A DNA stretch of 64,000 bases from JAFASC01 sp034669505 (GCA_034669505.1 JAXDNJ010000031.1:8248-72247), one strand, 5' to 3'; positions 52,899 through 61,618 are shown, counted from the first letter of the stretch. Made by a program: numbers and translations. Notes: generated by a model from the letters alone, not told the origin.

Positions 52899-53254
52899 TT
52901 TGCTGCTTTGACGATATGCGTCAAAGCGTCTTGTACTTCTTCGGCTGTGAGGTCATCAGACGAGATCAGCTCAATTCTACGCATCGGTGTTTGAATGATA
53001 ATTCGTCTACCTCTGCCTCCTCTCAGTAGGTCAAAAATTTTCTTGGCCAGTATGGTGACCCCGACGGCGCCTTTAGTAATGGCCACCCAAGACGCGACCT
53101 CGGCGAGGCCGAACTTAAGGTTGGTTGGATCCTTTTCTATTCCGTACCTCTCAACCTGTATTTCTTCAGCGAATTGCTTCGAATATTCGTTAAGCTCGTC
53201 CATCTGCTCCTTAGCGCCTAATACTTTGATTTGAACTTCATCCATGACCGTCAT
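52895..53254 (-). CDS. EACC1-like effector-associated small protein
   Basis: This 119-residue protein has the layout of Effector-Associated Constant Component 1. An N-terminal strand (VQIKVLG) and a charged helix are followed by a hydrophobic Gly/Ala helix (SWVAITKGAVGVTILAKKIF). Next come a basic turn (RGGRGRR), two strands (IIIQTP, RRIELIS) and a closing helix (TAEEVQDALTHIV). EACC1 proteins are encoded beside varied effectors in NTP-dependent conflict systems. ATG 53254 follows AGGAG eight bases upstream. It overlaps the HExxH gene by four bases. The family call is by pattern, not by alignment. Confidence 0.6.
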   Translation of the reverse strand: MTVMDEVQIKVLGAKEQMDELNEYSKQFAEEIQVERYGIEKDPTNLKFGLAEVASWVAITKGAVGVTILAKKIFDLLRGGRGRRIIIQTPMRRIELISSDDLTAEEVQDALTHIVKAAK

Positions 53255-53650
53255 AATCAGGTCTCCTGTATGCCTTGCGAGGCACCAAATTGGACCAACC
53301 GTTAGCAAACTCCAAGCGTCGGGTGGCTTAGCAGGTCGTGGTCTGCAACGCGTAACCGGGTTAGCCGTGTCCTTGCTCCTCAACTCACGGGCAGGAAAGG
53401 ACGCACCGACTGCCACGGAAGGCCACCTTGACATAGTCGTGAAGCAATGGACGCCGAGGAGCCTGCCCTCGCCATCGACTCCGCAAGCGGCGAGTTTGAC
53501 CGCCTGGTGGAGGCCGGGGACGGTCACCACGATGAGTGCGCGATGCGACGCCAGCCTCCTGTTTCCAGTCGGGATGGCCGCGGTATCGGCCTGCACGACG
53601 CCTCGCCGCGATGATAAAGCTGTCAGGTGAAACAAGCAGACAATTCCGCG
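53255..53650. other. Intergenic between cassette and prmC
   Basis: This 396-base stretch lies upstream of both the leftward cassette and the rightward prmC. I see no gene I can support. An open minus-strand frame continues through it into antisense prmC sequence but is not gene-like. Promoters of both directions must be here. prfA, which normally precedes prmC, is absent. Confidence 0.45.
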
Positions 53651-54508
53651 ATGTCCCCCGCTCTCACCTATGCCGACGCGCACCACCGCGCCGCCGCTTT
53701 GCTGGCAGACGCCGGCATCGAGACGCCGAAGCGCGATGCGCGCGTGCTGCTCTGCCAAGCGGCTGATATCGATCACGCCGCGCTGTTGCGCGATCCCGAT
53801 GCGCGGCTCGGCGAGGAGGCGGCGGCGCGGCTGCAAGCCTTTGTCGAACGGCGGCTCCAGCGCGAGCCGGTGTCGCGCATTCTTGGCCGGCGCGAATTCT
53901 GGGATCTCTCGCTGCGCATCACCCCCGACGTGCTCGACCCGCGTGCCGATACGGAGACGCTGGTTGCCGCCGCGCTCGAGACGCTGAGAGATCGTCGCAG
54001 CGACCCGCTGCGCATCCTCGATCTCGGCACCGGCTCCGGCGCACTGCTTTGCGCGCTGCTGAGTGAATTTCCGCGCGCCTTGGGGATCGGCGTGGATCAA
54101 CAGGAACCTGCCTGCCGGATCGCGCGGGAAAATCTCGCCGCTTGCGGCCTTGCCGGCCGCGGCGCCGTTCTCCGCGGCGACTGGGGCGCGGCGCTCGCCG
54201 GCGGCTTCGATCTCGTCGTTGCGAATCCGCCCTACATCGCCTCCGGCGCAATCGGGGCGCTCGCCCCCGAAGTCCGCGATCACGATCCCCGTGCCGCCCT
54301 CGACGGCGGCCCGGATGGGCTCGCCGCCTATCGCGCACTGGCCGCCGATCTCGGCCGCCTCTCGGCGCCGGACGGAGTGGCCATCGTCGAAATCGGCCAC
54401 GACCAGGCCGAATCGGCGCCCGCCTGCTTCCGGCAGGCCGGCTGGGGCTCGATCTCGCTGAAGCGCGACCTCGAAAACCAGCCGCGCGCGCTGATTTTGC
54501 GGCGATGA
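53651..54508 (+). CDS. prmC: Release factor glutamine methyltransferase
   Basis: PrmC methylates the Gln of the GGQ motif in release factors 1 and 2. The SAM motif is ILDLGTGSGALLCALL and the catalytic motif NPPY (LVVANPPYIASG). ATG 53651 (MSPALTYADA, 285 residues) matches the family start; a GTG at 53627 is less likely. prfA, usually directly upstream, is missing here, while DUF4167 is downstream as expected. Confidence 0.94.
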   Translation: MSPALTYADAHHRAAALLADAGIETPKRDARVLLCQAADIDHAALLRDPDARLGEEAAARLQAFVERRLQREPVSRILGRREFWDLSLRITPDVLDPRADTETLVAAALETLRDRRSDPLRILDLGTGSGALLCALLSEFPRALGIGVDQQEPACRIARENLAACGLAGRGAVLRGDWGAALAGGFDLVVANPPYIASGAIGALAPEVRDHDPRAALDGGPDGLAAYRALAADLGRLSAPDGVAIVEIGHDQAESAPACFRQAGWGSISLKRDLENQPRALILRR

Positions 54509-54944
54509 ACGCCGCAATTCCTGTGGCAAATCAACCACGGGGCAAAATAATCCCCGAATACTCCCCCTGCCCGCCTTGGCGGCGGGCGAGCGATCGTCTA
54601 TGTCTTAGGGCGAATACCACTCGCCTTAAGCGCACTTGGGTGTCCAAGGATGCGGCGCGGCGATGGAAGCTCCCAGATCGCGATTCGTTAGCCGTAGATC
54701 AGGGTGCTGAGCTCCTGCCTTGTTGATGAGCGCGTGGCGCGCTGAATGAGGCTTTGCTTGAAGTCCCCGGGCCGTACGGAGAGGTCTTGGGGATAGTGGC
54801 CGCGGCAATCGCCCGGCCCATGAACAGTCCGGCCGGAGACTATTGGCCCGTTCGAGCCCGAAATGCTCAGCCCACCGGCCGGAAGCCGGTCCGCGCACAA
54901 GCGGACGGTGAACCGCGAGAGATGATATCAATTAAGGATCATCG
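54509..54944. other. Intergenic prmC-DUF4167, with GC hairpin
   Basis: No gene is seen in these 436 bases. Near 54569-54587 a GCCCGCC-N5-GGCGGGC hairpin lies 60 bases after prmC. It has no T-tract, so it is at most a weak terminator. The rest is the upstream region of the DUF4167 gene. Confidence 0.4.
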
Positions 54945-55907
54945 ATGAGACCTGGTCAGAATAAGCGCATGCGCGGCCGCAATCCCGGCCGCAAGGGTCC
55001 CAATCCGCTGACGCGGAGCTACGAGTCGAACGGGCCCGACATCAAGATCCGCGGCACCGCGCAGCACGTCGCCGAAAAATACCTGCAGCTGGCGCGCGAC
55101 GCGCAATCTTCCGGCGATCCCGTGAGTGCGGAAAGCTACCTGCAGCACGCCGAGCATTATTTCCGCATCATCGCGGCGGCCCAGCAGGCCCAGCAGCAGG
55201 CGCAGATGGGCGGCCCGCGCCCACAGAGCGAGGCCGACGACGAGGGCGACGACGACGTCGATTACGGATTGTCGGACCGCTTCGCCTCGGTCGCCGAGCG
55301 GCTGCCGCCACAGCCGGTCTATCAGGCCGCGAATTTCCAACCGCCGCAGCCGCAGGGAAATTTCGGTGGCCAGCAGCAGCCCTATGGTGAGCGGCCGCGC
55401 TTCAACAACAACGATCGGCCAGAGCGCCAGAACTTCGGCGAGCGGCCGAACTATAACGGCGGCGACCGCAACGAGCGTTGGCGCAACGACCGCCAGCCGC
55501 AGGAGCGGCCGTATCAGGATCGCCCCTACCAGGACCGCAATAGTGGTGGTGGTAATGAGCGCGGCAATTACCAGGGTCAGCCGTATCAGGATCGCGGCAA
55601 TCGCGGCGATCAGCGCCGCTTCCGCGGCGACCGCCCGGAACGCGGCGACGGCCAGCCTGAGAACCGCGGCCCAAATGAGCGCGAACCGGCTGAATTGCCG
55701 GCCTTCATCACGGCGCCAGGTCCACGCCCGCCTCTTCCGGAGCCGGCAGGCAATCCGGCGGAAGGGGACGCGCCGCGCGATCTCGGCGGCGAGGGAGCTG
55801 GCTTCCATCTGCGCTCGCGTCGTCGTCGTCGTGGTCGTCCGGGCGAAGGCGAGGACCGCGCGCCGAACGACGTGCCCGATACCGACGAGGTTCCTGCCGG
55901 CGAGTGA
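54945..55907 (+). CDS. DUF4167 domain protein
   Basis: This 320-residue protein starts MRPGQNKRMRGRNPGRKGPN, the DUF4167 hallmark. The conserved N-terminal ~90 residues (SNGPDIKIRGTAQHVAEKYL, SAESYLQHAEHYFRI) precede a long disordered tail rich in Arg, Gln, Asn and Pro (e.g. YQDRPYQDR repeats). The end is basic (RSRRRRRGRPGEGE). It is common in Rhizobiales next to prmC and may bind RNA. AAGGA lies before ATG 54945. Confidence 0.93.
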   Translation: MRPGQNKRMRGRNPGRKGPNPLTRSYESNGPDIKIRGTAQHVAEKYLQLARDAQSSGDPVSAESYLQHAEHYFRIIAAAQQAQQQAQMGGPRPQSEADDEGDDDVDYGLSDRFASVAERLPPQPVYQAANFQPPQPQGNFGGQQQPYGERPRFNNNDRPERQNFGERPNYNGGDRNERWRNDRQPQERPYQDRPYQDRNSGGGNERGNYQGQPYQDRGNRGDQRRFRGDRPERGDGQPENRGPNEREPAELPAFITAPGPRPPLPEPAGNPAEGDAPRDLGGEGAGFHLRSRRRRRGRPGEGEDRAPNDVPDTDEVPAGE

Positions 55908-55916
55908 GGTTCAGCC

Positions 55917-57140
55917 TCAGCTCTTCACCTCGTCGCTGAGGATCGGCCCAAACAGCACCCAACGCGTGCCGTCGAAGCGCTCCATCTGGAACTGCTTGAT
56001 CACGCGATAATCATCGGTTGTCGTCGTCACCGACATGCCGGGCAGACCGAGCGTGCCGGCAAAGTCCTTGATGTTCGTCGCTTGTTTCATCAGGTTTTCG
56101 CGGCTGAGATCGTCGCCGCATTGGCGCAGCACGTGCACCATCAACTCCGCGGCGCCGTATCCATACGTGTTGAACACGCTGTCCTTCACGCCGGCCGGAT
56201 AATATTTATCCATGAACTCGAAATATGTCTTCATGCCCGGATCATTTTTCCATGCGGGATCGGACGGATCTTTCCCGTAGGTGACGGTGATCAGGCCTTT
56301 CGAATTCTCCAGTCCCGCCGGCGTCAACACTTCGCTCGTGGAGATCGAGTTGATGTTGAGGATGTGCACTGGGTTCCAGCCGAGCTCGGCGGCCTTTTTG
56401 ATCGCTTGCGCCGCGAATTTCGGTGTGCCGCCATTGAACAGCACATCGGCGCCCGAGGCCTTCAGTTTAAGCATCTGTGAATCGACCGTCGGATCGGTGG
56501 CTTCATATGTCGCCTCGGCGACGATCATGTCGGCTTTGGCACCCAGAGCCTCCTTCCATCCCTTCAGATGATCGCGGCCGAAATCGTCGTTCTGCGTAAG
56601 CATGGCGATTTTCGCCTTGGGATGTTCTTTCAGAACATATTGCGCATAGACATGCGCTTCCGTGAGGTAGCTTGGATTATAACCAATCGTCCAAGGGAAG
56701 TTCTTCGGATCGCTGAACTTCGCCGCGCCGGTCGAGACGAACAGCATCGGGACTTTCTTGGCATTCATGTATTTCTGGATCGCGGTGTTCGTTGCGGTGC
56801 CGAGCGTCTGGAACGTCGCCAACACCTCGTCGCTTTCAACGAGCTTGCGGATCTGCTCGACCGTTTTCGGCGGGCTGTAGCCGTCGTCGTAGCTGATCAG
56901 ATTGATCTTGCGGCCATTGATGCCACCCTGATCGTTGATCATCTGAAAGTAAGCCGCTTCGGTCTTGCCGATCGTGCCGTAGGCGGACGCGGGCCCGCTA
57001 TACGGCATGGTCTGGCCGAGCTTTATCTCAGAGTCGCTCGCGCCGGGCCCGTATTTGGGCTCCGCCTGCAACGCGGTGAGCCCGCCCATCGTCATCGCGG
57101 CGACGGCAAGCGTTCTTCCCAGCCAAGTCCCGTTTATCAT
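55917..57140 (-). CDS. ABC transporter substrate-binding protein (Leu/Ile/Val type)
   Basis: This 407-residue periplasmic type I binding protein has signal MINGTWLGRTLAVAAMTMGG and IKLGQTMPYSGPASAYGTIG. Segments VPMLFVSTGAAKFSDPKNFP and KPKTVEQIRKLVESDEVLA-like spans are typical. It lacks the ADHQNKPD block, so it belongs to a different branch from the other three. GGGAGG precedes ATG 57140. No transporter partner adjoins it. Confidence 0.9.
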   Translation of the reverse strand: MINGTWLGRTLAVAAMTMGGLTALQAEPKYGPGASDSEIKLGQTMPYSGPASAYGTIGKTEAAYFQMINDQGGINGRKINLISYDDGYSPPKTVEQIRKLVESDEVLATFQTLGTATNTAIQKYMNAKKVPMLFVSTGAAKFSDPKNFPWTIGYNPSYLTEAHVYAQYVLKEHPKAKIAMLTQNDDFGRDHLKGWKEALGAKADMIVAEATYEATDPTVDSQMLKLKASGADVLFNGGTPKFAAQAIKKAAELGWNPVHILNINSISTSEVLTPAGLENSKGLITVTYGKDPSDPAWKNDPGMKTYFEFMDKYYPAGVKDSVFNTYGYGAAELMVHVLRQCGDDLSRENLMKQATNIKDFAGTLGLPGMSVTTTTDDYRVIKQFQMERFDGTRWVLFGPILSDEVKS

Positions 57141-57174
57141 TATCGTCCTCCCATGCATTGATTGTATCCGATCC

Positions 57175-57834
57175 TCAAAGTCGCTTCTCGGCAAACAGAT
57201 TGACGACCATGTAGGACGGGAACGTCGCGTTCCACTCGTCTTGATAGCTCAGCGGAATGAATTCGTTCGGCGCGGAGATTTTCGCCCGGTGCTCGTATTC
57301 GCACTCGACGACATTCAGGCCCGCGTCGCGAAAGATCAAGGCGAGCGCTTCCTTGCTGAAGCGGAAGAAATCCGAGGGATAGCCGTGCAGCGGGAACGTC
57401 TGGTGGGTGCTCACCAAGCAGAAGCCGCCGGGCGAGAGGACGCGCGCGACCTCTCGTGCGGCGATCCATGGACGCTCGAGATGTTCGAACACCGCCACTG
57501 CGACCAGCGCATTGAACCGGTTCGCCCAATCCGGCGGCAGCGCATGCAGGTCGGCGACGAGATCGACGTCGGCGCCGGCTTCCACATCCGCCATCAGATA
57601 ATTGCTGCGCGGCACATGCGGAAAGAGGTGCATCGCATGCGTCGGGCGGCCTTCGATCGATTGCTTCGTGCCGATTTCGAGGACGCGCGCATCCGACTTT
57701 AATGCCGCCGCGGCGGCGGCGAACCTGTCGCGCGGCGCGCTGCTGGACATGTCGGGCGCGGCAGTCCCTCGCGCCGCTTTGGCGCTTCGGCCGGCGATCG
57801 CATCGCGGAATTTTGACAGGGCCGTCAGTGCCAT
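57175..57834 (-). CDS. Class I SAM-dependent methyltransferase
   Basis: This 219-residue enzyme has the SAM motif I VLEIGTKQSIEG and motif II LMADVEAGADVDLVADLH. FEHLERPWIAAREVARVLSP and GGFCLVSTHQTFPLHGYPSD are family-like (methyltransferase type 11). The substrate is unknown. It lies 34 bases upstream of, and co-oriented with, the binding-protein gene. Confidence 0.85.
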   Translation of the reverse strand: MALTALSKFRDAIAGRSAKAARGTAAPDMSSSAPRDRFAAAAAALKSDARVLEIGTKQSIEGRPTHAMHLFPHVPRSNYLMADVEAGADVDLVADLHALPPDWANRFNALVAVAVFEHLERPWIAAREVARVLSPGGFCLVSTHQTFPLHGYPSDFFRFSKEALALIFRDAGLNVVECEYEHRAKISAPNEFIPLSYQDEWNATFPSYMVVNLFAEKRL

Positions 57835-58019
57835 GAAGTCCTCGCGGAGGGTTCCTGGTTAGCCCGGCCCGGAGGCCGTCGCAAGCGAGCGAAAAGTACG
57901 TATCTCTCCCGCTGAGTGAAGTCGCGTCCGACACCGCGTGTCAGGCGAAACTTATTTCCGCCCTGGAGCGGATCGATGGACACATCGTACCTCCTGATTA
58001 GCACTTAGGCGCGTCTGCG

Positions 58020-58373
58020 ATGGCTACTGGCAGACGGCCTATGATCATCGCTCGCAGAACATTGCATTGGAAGAGCCAGGCCGGCGCGGCGGACATTGAA
58101 GTTCGCATCTTCCGCCCCGAGGAAATCGACGGCTGCTGGCGCTGCCGCTACGAAATCGATTGGCCGGACCGTAAACGGGCTTTTTCCGGCGCCGGTTACG
58201 ATTCCGTGCAAGCGCTGCACGCGACGTTGCAGATGATCGGCAGCGAGATCGTCGCAAGCGGCTATTACCAAGCCGGGGAGATCAGTCTCGACGGCGATTA
58301 TCGCGGCTGCGGCTTTCCTGTGCCGCCCAACATCCGCGATTGCCTGCGCGATGACGATGCGAGATTTGGCTGA
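58020..58373 (+). CDS. DUF6968-like hypothetical protein
   Basis: This 117-residue protein starts MATGRRPMIIARRTLHWKSQ; an internal ATG at 58041 is also possible. The core (ADIEVRIFRPEEIDGCWRCR, then FSGAGYDSVQALHATLQMIG) resembles DUF6968. Pairs of Cys (CWRC) may be structural. No ribosome site is strong. Function unknown. Confidence 0.6.
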   Translation: MATGRRPMIIARRTLHWKSQAGAADIEVRIFRPEEIDGCWRCRYEIDWPDRKRAFSGAGYDSVQALHATLQMIGSEIVASGYYQAGEISLDGDYRGCGFPVPPNIRDCLRDDDARFG

Positions 58374-58446
58374 GTACTCGTCATGCGCTGGCCTTGCGCC
58401 GGGCATCCACGAAGGCAAATGCGCGCCGGCCGACCGGTTGTTGTGG

Positions 58447-58468
58447 ATGGCCGGCCAAGCCCGGCCAT
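58447..58468. repeat. REP-like palindrome
   Basis: ATGGCCGG-CCAAGC-CCGGCCAT is a perfect 8-bp stem with a 6-base loop. It is embedded in sequence (TTGTGGATGGCC, CATGACGCG) that looks like the dispersed intergenic palindromes common in rhizobial genomes. It lies in the gap before the small exported protein gene. Copies elsewhere in the genome would confirm it. Confidence 0.5.
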
Positions 58469-58638
58469 GACGCGCTCGTTTGTCGCAGCGTGCGATTAAG
58501 CGAGCAGCGTTTTTGAACACGCTCCCCTGCCTCTGTCATATCGCCGCAAGCAAATCCGCAGGGCACCCATGCGGAAACGATTTCTCGGCTGCTCTGTTGT
58601 GCGCCGCACCAACCCTCTCGCAATGCGGAGCATATGAT

Positions 58639-58908
58639 ATGAAGAAGACAGTTGCAGCCGGCATCGGACTTGCCGCCTTCCTCGCCCTCGCGCCGAACGC
58701 GTTCGCGCAGGACACGATGATGGACGGAACGCCCGACGCCGTTCCGGAGCGCGGCGCCGGCATCGCCGGAACGGGAGAATCCGCCGCCGGCCCCCGTTCC
58801 AACGAAGGCCTCGCCGACACGCTGCCCGGCCGCGCCGCGGCACCGGGTTATCGCGGACGCTCGGTCTACAGCGCCCCGGTCGCGCCGAGCGACGACGACG
58901 TAGAGTAA
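58639..58908 (+). CDS. Small exported protein
   Basis: This 89-residue protein has a signal peptide (MKKTVAAGIGLAAFLALAPN, cleaved after FAQ) and a short mature part rich in Gly, Ala and Arg that ends in Asp (SDDDVE). GGAG precedes ATG 58639. I recognise no family. A bidirectional-looking hairpin follows 10 bases downstream. Confidence 0.65.
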   Translation: MKKTVAAGIGLAAFLALAPNAFAQDTMMDGTPDAVPERGAGIAGTGESAAGPRSNEGLADTLPGRAAAPGYRGRSVYSAPVAPSDDDVE

Positions 58909-58918
58909 CCAACAAAAA

Positions 58919-58945
58919 ATCCCCGCCGGCAGAACCGGCGGGGAT
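58919..58945 (-). terminator. Rho-independent terminator of the Cys-rich gene
   Basis: ATCCCCGCCGG (58919-58929) pairs perfectly with CCGGCGGGGAT (58935-58945) around the loop CAGAA. Six A residues at 58913-58918 give a U-tract on the minus-strand transcript, so it terminates the leftward gene ending at 58978. The same stem may also block the rightward small gene ending at 58908. Confidence 0.8.
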
Positions 58946-58977
58946 CAGTTCATCCCGAAAATGTTTTCAGACGCGAT

Positions 58978-59217
58978 CTAAAGACCGCGGGCGCGCGCAA
59001 CCTTCATGCAGGCGGGGCTCACCAGCGAGCGCTTCGACTTCATGCAGCCGAGGACGCGGCTCACATCCGGCAGCATGTCGCTGCACAGCCGCACGACATC
59101 GGGGCCGCAGGCCTGCTGCTCGGCCGCGCTGATTTCGGTGCCGCCGAGGGACTGGGCATAGGCGCTGACGGGAAGGGCGAGGCCGAGAAGCACGAACGCG
59201 GTTTTTGCGACTTTCAT
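58978..59217 (-). CDS. Small exported Cys-rich-repeat protein
   Basis: This 79-residue protein has a signal peptide (MKVAKTAFVLLGLALPVSAY) and a Cys-patterned mature part: ACGPDVVRLCSDMLPDVSRV, then CMKSKRSLVSPAC. This resembles the Cys-rich FGFR-like (PF00839) repeat found in rhizobial small exported proteins. I chose ATG 59217; another lies three bases upstream, too close to AAGGA. A terminator follows. Confidence 0.7.
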   Translation of the reverse strand: MKVAKTAFVLLGLALPVSAYAQSLGGTEISAAEQQACGPDVVRLCSDMLPDVSRVLGCMKSKRSLVSPACMKVARARGL

Positions 59218-59564
59218 CATTCCTTGAGTTCCGATCGTTTCCGCCTCCGCTCCAAGGCGTGCCCCAGCGAAGCCGCTAGAGGGGGTGCCGCAAAGGCTTG
59301 GGGTTAAATTCGGCTCGCTCCCTTTAGGCGCCAATTGCCACGATGAGCGGCGTTCTGCGCCCGATGCGGCGCCATGGAAGCGCCAAGCCGAGCCGTATGC
59401 CTGCCGTTTAGCGCTTATTGTGCAGTGCGGCAAGAGGCGAATTGTCGCAAGTATTGCCGCGACAATACACCGCCCATTCCGCGGGAACCCTGCCCCGATG
59501 AGGTCACATCTGCCAACGAGACAGTCTTCGCTTCAACCCATCAAAGTAGGAGTCAGGGAAACTG
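59218..59564. other. Divergent intergenic region
   Basis: No gene is seen in the 347 bases between the leftward Cys-rich gene and the rightward rlpA. Open frames on both strands lack starts and family similarity. Promoters for both are expected here. Confidence 0.4.
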
Positions 59565-60191
59565 ATGCGAAGAATAGTAATAGCTCTGCTCGCGCTTATC
59601 GCCTTCGGCGGATATGCCGAGGCACATTCGCGACATCACTATCATCATCACCATCGAGGCTTTGGATATAGCCACCATCACCATCACATGCACTTTCGCC
59701 ACTTCCGCGGGCGCCACCACCATCACCATCACCACTACGCCTACAGGGCGGAGCGCCGGGCGCGGGCCGCAGAGGCTGGCGGGGCGCAGTCCTGGTTTGG
59801 CACGCCGGCGCCAGAATATCCGCAGGCGCGTGAGCGAGCCGTGACCAGCCAGCCTTCGCGGACCTGGGGTCACGCGTCCTCCTTCGGCGGCGCCTCCTCG
59901 GCCGCCGGACGGGTCGTTCGCGCCAGCTGGTATGGCGGCGGCGAGAAACTGAGCTCGCGCACTGCCAATGGCGAGCACTTCAACCGCGGTGGCCTAACGG
60001 CGGCACACCGCAGCCTGCCCTTCGGCACGCGTGTGCAGGTGACGAATGTGGCGACCGGCCGCGCCGTCGTGGTGCGGATCAATGATCGCGGTCCATTTGT
60101 CGGGGGGCGCTCTCTCGATCTCGCCCACGGCGCGGCACAGGCGATCGGCCTGCGCTCGACCGGCGCCGTGCGCATGGTCGTGCTCAACTAA
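59565..60191 (+). CDS. rlpA: RlpA-family septal lytic transglycosylase with His-rich N-terminus
   Basis: RlpA cleaves naked glycan strands at the septum. The double-psi barrel is clear: VVRASWYGGGEKLSSRTANG, then HRSLPFGTRVQVTNVATGRA and INDRGPFVGGRSLDLAHGAA. A signal peptide (RIVIALLALIAFGGYAEA) is followed by a segment of 40 residues that is almost half His (21-58), unusual in this family and able to bind Ni, Zn or Cu. No SPOR domain is present. The 208 residues are short for RlpA. Confidence 0.88.
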   Translation: MRRIVIALLALIAFGGYAEAHSRHHYHHHHRGFGYSHHHHHMHFRHFRGRHHHHHHHYAYRAERRARAAEAGGAQSWFGTPAPEYPQARERAVTSQPSRTWGHASSFGGASSAAGRVVRASWYGGGEKLSSRTANGEHFNRGGLTAAHRSLPFGTRVQVTNVATGRAVVVRINDRGPFVGGRSLDLAHGAAQAIGLRSTGAVRMVVLN

Positions 60192-60203
60192 ACCGACTGC
60201 TTC

Positions 60204-60230
60204 TCTCCCCGGCCGGACGGGCCGGGGAGA
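60204..60230 (+). terminator. GC hairpin after rlpA
   Basis: TCTCCCCGGCC (60204-60214) pairs perfectly with GGCCGGGGAGA (60220-60230) around a five-base loop, starting 13 bases after the rlpA stop. There is no T-tract, so termination would depend on the stem or Rho. Confidence 0.5.
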
Positions 60231-60352
60231 GCATGCCCATTCACCCAGTTCCCAAGGCAAGACGAAAGACGCCTTGCCAAAGAAATACTTGCAAAGCCTC
60301 CCGCGGCGTAAATAGTGCCGCCAGCCAAACAAAGCCGGTTGGGAGGAATTCA

Positions 60353-61567
60353 ATGCATCGTATCGCGACACTCGCGCTTAGCCTGGCGGCCGCTCTCGCA
60401 CTCACGCCGGCAGCCCGCGCCCAGGCGCCCGGCTCGAGCGGCGTCAAAATCGGAATTCTGAACGACCAGTCCGGCGTCTACGCCGACTTCGGCGGCAAAT
60501 GGTCGGTCGAAGCCGCGCACATGGCGGTCGAGGATTTCGGCGGCAAGATTTTCGGCAAGCCGATCGAGCTCGTCAGCGCCGATCATCAGAACAAACCCGA
60601 TGTCGCCATCGGCATCGCGCGACGCTGGTACGACGTCGAAAACGTCGACGCGATCATGGAGCTGACGACGTCCTCGGTCGCGCTCGCCGTGCAGCAGCTG
60701 TCGAAGGACAAGAAGAAGATCACGATCGTCGATGGCGCCGCGAGCACCGACCTCACCGGGAAACAATGCACGCCATATGGTTTCCACTGGGCCTACGACA
60801 CGCATGCGCTGGCGGTCGGGACCGGCGGCGCGCTCGTCAAAAACGGCGGCGACAGCTGGTTCTTCATCACCGCCGATTACGCCTTCGGCTATGCGCTCGA
60901 GAACGACACGTCAAATTATGTGAAGGCGAATGGTGGCAATGTCGTCGGAGCCGTCCGGCATCCGCTGAATAGTTCGGATTTCTCATCCTTCATCCTGCAG
61001 GCGCAAAGCTCCGGCGCGAAAGTCGTCGGCCTCGCCAATGCCGGCCTCGATACCGCGAACGCCATCAAGCAGGCGGCGGAGTTCGGCGTCACGCAAGGCG
61101 GCAAGCAGCGCATCGCCGCGCTTCTCTTCACACTTGCCGAAGTACACGGCCTCGGCCTACAGGCGGCGCAGGGTCTGGTGCTTACGGAAGGCTATTACTG
61201 GGATCTCGACGACAAGGCGCGTGACTTCGCCGATCGTTTCATGAAGCGCACCGGCCGCCGTCCGAACATGGTGCATGCGGGCACGTATTCATCCGTGACG
61301 CAGTATCTGAAGGCGGTGCAGGCCGCCGGCACGACGGACGGCGATGCCGTGACGAAGAAAATGCACGAAATGCCGGTCGACGATTTCTTTGCCCGCGGCG
61401 GCCATGTCCTGCCGAACGGGCGCATGGTGCACGAGATGTATCTCTTCCAAGTGAAGACGCCGGCGGAAAGCAAGGGCCCGTGGGATTATTACAAGAAGCT
61501 CGCGGTCATCCCCGGCGACCAAGCGTTCTTCACGGTGAAGGACAGCGGCTGCAATCTGACGCAGTAA
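60353..61567 (+). CDS. ABC transporter substrate-binding protein (Leu/Ile/Val type)
   Basis: This 404-residue periplasmic binding protein has signal MHRIATLALSLAAALALTPA. It has VKIGILNDQSGVYADFGGKW and VSADHQNKPDVAI, and the C-terminal block YLFQVKTPAESKGPWDYYKK. This closely matches the protein at 5.5 kb and the one at 19.3 kb. GGGAGG precedes ATG 60353. No permease or ATPase gene is nearby. Confidence 0.9.
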   Translation: MHRIATLALSLAAALALTPAARAQAPGSSGVKIGILNDQSGVYADFGGKWSVEAAHMAVEDFGGKIFGKPIELVSADHQNKPDVAIGIARRWYDVENVDAIMELTTSSVALAVQQLSKDKKKITIVDGAASTDLTGKQCTPYGFHWAYDTHALAVGTGGALVKNGGDSWFFITADYAFGYALENDTSNYVKANGGNVVGAVRHPLNSSDFSSFILQAQSSGAKVVGLANAGLDTANAIKQAAEFGVTQGGKQRIAALLFTLAEVHGLGLQAAQGLVLTEGYYWDLDDKARDFADRFMKRTGRRPNMVHAGTYSSVTQYLKAVQAAGTTDGDAVTKKMHEMPVDDFFARGGHVLPNGRMVHEMYLFQVKTPAESKGPWDYYKKLAVIPGDQAFFTVKDSGCNLTQ

Positions 61568-61618
61568 GGCTCTCGCGGCCGCGCCTCCGAGGTGCTAAGA
61601 TCGGGCCGAGACCAGCTC

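Noticed and set aside
53255..54538. Long minus-strand frame antisense to prmC, contiguous with the EACC1-like gene
   Set aside because: It is the shadow of prmC. The real gene begins at 53254 behind AGGAG, and the upstream part has no family resemblance.
55500..55620. Apparent direct repeats, possible CRISPR or tandem repeat
   Set aside because: They are codon-level repeats in the disordered Arg/Gln-rich tail of DUF4167 (YQDR units), with no spacers.
55917..57194. Upstream in-frame ATG at 57194 for the binding protein
   Set aside because: It would overlap the methyltransferase end and lacks a ribosome site; ATG 57140 has GGGAGG and starts the signal peptide.
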